From contig NZ_BBIV01000018.1 in the NCBI RefSeq assembly GCF_000730665.1, forward strand, positions 79,503-143,502: DNA of 64,000 nt, given 5' to 3'. The DNA comes from Pseudomonas plecoglossicida NBRC 103162 = DSM 15088 (GTDB lineage: Bacteria; Pseudomonadota; Gammaproteobacteria; Pseudomonadales; Pseudomonadaceae). A model generated the notes under the pieces. The model saw nothing but the letters and a program-made list of their open reading frames with translations. It did no database searches and was not told the DNA's origin. This document shows positions 62,464 to 64,000 of this stretch, one piece after another (position 1 is the stretch's first letter; every line of letters starts with the position of its first letter). The position numbers and the translations under genes are program-made.

Positions 62464-62904
62464 ATGAGCCAGTCGACCCGACTCATCACTGCTTCGTACA
62501 TTCTCTCGTTCGTGGCGGCCAATGCGCCGCAGAAGCTGCGCACCGAGACCATCGCCAAATGGGTGAAGGTGCACCCTACCCGCGTGCGCGGGCTGGTGTC
62601 GCAGATGGTCAAGGCCAATATCCTGACCTCGTTTCGCGGCGCCCAGGGCGGCGTGACGCTGGCCCGTGCGCCGCAGGAGATCACCCTGCGCGAGGTGTAT
62701 GACGCGGTGCAGGAAAGCTCGCTGATCGCCGAGAAGATCGACAACCCGTTTGCCGGACTGGAGGATCACTGCAAGGTGTATGAGGTGTTTACCCGGCTGT
62801 TTGCGATGCTGGAGCAGAACATGCGGCTGGACCTGGGGACGATTACGGCGGATCAGCTGTTTGTGGCGTTCGATACGCCACGCGAGCAAGTCGAGTCTGC
62901 CTGA
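62464..62904 (+). CDS. Rrf2-family transcriptional regulator
   Basis: The 146-residue protein has the Rrf2 winged helix (STRLITASYILSFVAAN, VHPTRVRGLVSQMVKANILTSFRGAQGGVTLARAPQEITLREVYDAV) and YVF-like dimer helix. It lacks the three-Cys Fe-S cluster of IscR/NsrR; only one Cys (DHCKVYE) is present, as in the YwnA/CymR-like branch. It is divergent from the ABC-quinone reductase operon. Confidence 0.88.
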   Translation: MSQSTRLITASYILSFVAANAPQKLRTETIAKWVKVHPTRVRGLVSQMVKANILTSFRGAQGGVTLARAPQEITLREVYDAVQESSLIAEKIDNPFAGLEDHCKVYEVFTRLFAMLEQNMRLDLGTITADQLFVAFDTPREQVESA

Positions 62905-62910
62905 GCCTGT

Positions 62911-62999
62911 GCCGGCCCCATCGCCGGCAAGCCGGCTCCCACAGGGATCTCCAGCGCCCACGCGATCGGTGTAGGAGCTGGCTTGCCAGCGATGAGGCC
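62911..62999. repeat. Inverted pair of REP elements
   Basis: REP units at about 62914-62944 and 62971-62999 (the second a CTGGCTTGCCAG variant) lie between the Rrf2 gene and the convergent DUF3077 gene. Confidence 0.75.
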
Positions 63000-63018
63000 A
63001 GTGAAGGCAACAGATGAC

Positions 63019-63282
63019 TCAATGCATCATGCCCAGCTCGGCATCATCCATCAGTGCCTTGACCATGGCGCTCAGGTAGTGCGCGGCCCAGATCATCATG
63101 GGTTTCTCGTCCATCAGGCCGATGATGGTCAGTTCTCGCACATAGCCCATCAGTTCCGAGGCCTGCTCCCGGGCATTCTGGCAAGGGATGCCGGGCTCGA
63201 TGCGGAACAGGGGGTGGGTCTGGTTATCGCCCTGGAAGAAGGTGGTTTTGCCGACAGTGAAATGGGTGTCGTCTGTAGTCAT
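63019..63282 (-). CDS. DUF3077-family small protein
   Basis: The 87-residue protein (MTTDDTHFTVGKTTFFQGD...) has the DUF3077 pattern LFRIEPGIPCQNAREQASELMGYVRELT. GGGGGATT precedes the ATG. Such genes occur in many pseudomonads, often beside DUF6124 genes as here. The function is unknown. Confidence 0.75.
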   Translation of the reverse strand: MTTDDTHFTVGKTTFFQGDNQTHPLFRIEPGIPCQNAREQASELMGYVRELTIIGLMDEKPMMIWAAHYLSAMVKALMDDAELGMMH

Positions 63283-63306
63283 TGTTCAATCCCCCTGAAT
63301 TTTTAG

Positions 63307-63400
63307 TGCCTGTTCTAGCCTTTCGCGGATAAATCCGCTCCTACAAGGATCGCGCGGCCTTTGTAGGAGCGGATTTATCCGCGAAAGGCCAGAACAGGCA
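63307..63400. repeat. 40-bp inverted repeat between two small genes
   Basis: 63307-63346 and 63361-63400 are inverted copies with one mismatch in 40. They contain the TTTCGCGGATAAATCCGCTC motif, a second type of P. putida group repeat unlike the CCGGCTTGCCGG units. The 14-base loop favours a long cruciform or a strong terminator for the upstream minus-strand gene. Confidence 0.8.
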
Positions 63401-63416
63401 ACACATCACTAACGGC

Positions 63417-63656
63417 CTAGTGCAAAGTCCCAGGCTCAGCCGGCATCTGCACCTGAATCAACATCGACTCAAGCATCACTCGCAAAGCCTCCATTTCATG
63501 CATCGACGCCATCATCAGAATCGAAGCAGGAGATTTAGGCTGCAGCAGCAGTGCCTGATGGATCACAGCGTGCGCGCACAGCGCATAGTCCGTGGCCTGG
63601 ATGAGAGTGTCTTCGAGGGAATGGTTGTGCGGTGGATCGGGGACAATTTTCAGCAT
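63417..63656 (-). CDS. DUF6124-family small protein
   Basis: The 79-residue protein (MLKIVPDPPHNHSLEDTLIQATDYALCAHAVIH, then PASILMMASMHEMEALRVMLESML) matches the Pseudomonas DUF6124 pattern. AAGGAG lies seven bases before the ATG. A symmetric hairpin stands 23 bases upstream in the leader. The function is unknown. Confidence 0.78.
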   Translation of the reverse strand: MLKIVPDPPHNHSLEDTLIQATDYALCAHAVIHQALLLQPKSPASILMMASMHEMEALRVMLESMLIQVQMPAEPGTLH

Positions 63657-63678
63657 GAATCAACTCCTTGATGGAGCC

Positions 63679-63710
63679 GCCACGAACCTGCTGTCAAACA
63701 GGTGGGTGGC
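63679..63710 (-). promoter_or_regulatory. Symmetric leader hairpin upstream of the DUF6124 gene
   Basis: The structure is GCCAC-2-ACCTG-8 loop-CAGGT-2-GTGGC: two perfect five-base-pair stems separated by a symmetric internal loop of two plus two bases. It ends 23 bases before the start codon, which could expose or hide the ribosome site. Its role is inference. Confidence 0.5.
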
Positions 63711-64000
63711 AGCTGTACGTAGGTTGACAGACCGGCGGAGTTGATCAGTAACCGGCGCACGCGAGCGTGCCCTACGCACAGCCGCCATTGAAGGCTAAGC
63801 CATGCGATCACCCCGAAGCGGCCTGTCAAAGCCATGTCGTCGATATGCAACGACAGGCCGAGACTAGAGGGGAGCCCAAGCGACCGCAACGAGAAAAAGG
63901 CGGTCAGAGTATCTTTGGGAAATGTCCTACAAGAAAGAGGTTAAAACTGATTTTTCGGGTGCCCGACAGGAGATGGTTTGCGCCCATGAGATCGAGCGCC
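63711..64000. other. Right-end region without a supportable gene
   Basis: The last 290 bases contain further short inverted sequences and one 79-codon minus-strand frame (63650-63889) that overlaps the leader hairpin and has no family features. The promoter of the DUF6124 gene should lie here. I see no other gene. Confidence 0.4.

Noticed and set aside
63650..63889. 79-codon minus-strand frame at the right end
   Set aside because: It overlaps the leader hairpin and start of the DUF6124 gene and has no family features.

Overview
The window looks like a chromosomal segment of a fluorescent pseudomonad, most likely of the Pseudomonas putida group. The GC content is high, and many paired REP sequences with a core of the type GCCGGCTTGCCGGCGAT lie between genes. 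There is also a MvaT/Tur-family H-NS-like protein, an OprD-type porin, an eight-gene fpv-type pyoverdine-iron operon, a RibBX-type riboflavin enzyme and Pseudomonas-restricted small proteins. The species call is inference, because no rRNA or marker gene is present.

Layout. 1-8585 (minus): an insecticidal toxin complex, with a 2513-residue TcA subunit followed by the start of a TcB (SpvB-type) subunit that runs off the left edge. 8853-15958: an orphan signalling operon (hybrid kinase with three receivers, CheR, CheB, receiver-kinase, receiver), plus a divergent single-domain receiver. 16000-21584: cobF, an OprD porin, a TurB/MvaT-like nucleoid protein, glyoxalase I, an SdhL-type shikimate dehydrogenase homologue and three small proteins.

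21600-27626 is a decayed prophage or tailocin island. It has an XRE repressor-like gene behind a LexA-box-like palindrome, an embedded Rz/Rz1 spanin pair, the 3' end of an endolysin fused to the 5' part of a virion gene, a holin, a Q-type antiterminator, and two integrase remnants that meet head to head. Between the antiterminator and the holin, on the opposite strand, sits an AT-rich two-gene cassette (a lipoprotein and a 105-residue protein of unknown function). This is the position where lambdoid phages carry lysogenic-conversion genes, and it is my best candidate for an undescribed system.

27745-40757: PbpG, a FlxA-like coiled-coil protein, the fpvGHJKCDEF operon (periplasmic release of iron from ferripyoverdine), a DUF1615 lipoprotein, an isochorismatase-fold hydrolase, a LysR regulator beside a truncated esterase, a DUF1330 protein and RibBX. 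41114-45037: a polyamine-type ABC importer whose upstream region shares an operator-like sequence with ribBX. 45098-50400: a cobalamin riboswitch, a TonB-dependent receptor, an internally deleted YeiB-like membrane protein, BtuCD-type ABC genes and only the signal-peptide stub of a binding protein. 50401-55952: AdhP, a 5'-nucleotidase family protein, a LuxR regulator, an aminotransferase and a PotF/SpuD-like binding protein. 56484-62904: a dipeptide-type ABC importer in one operon with an NAD(P)H:quinone reductase, opposite an Rrf2 regulator. 63019-63656: two small Pseudomonas-specific proteins (DUF3077 and DUF6124).
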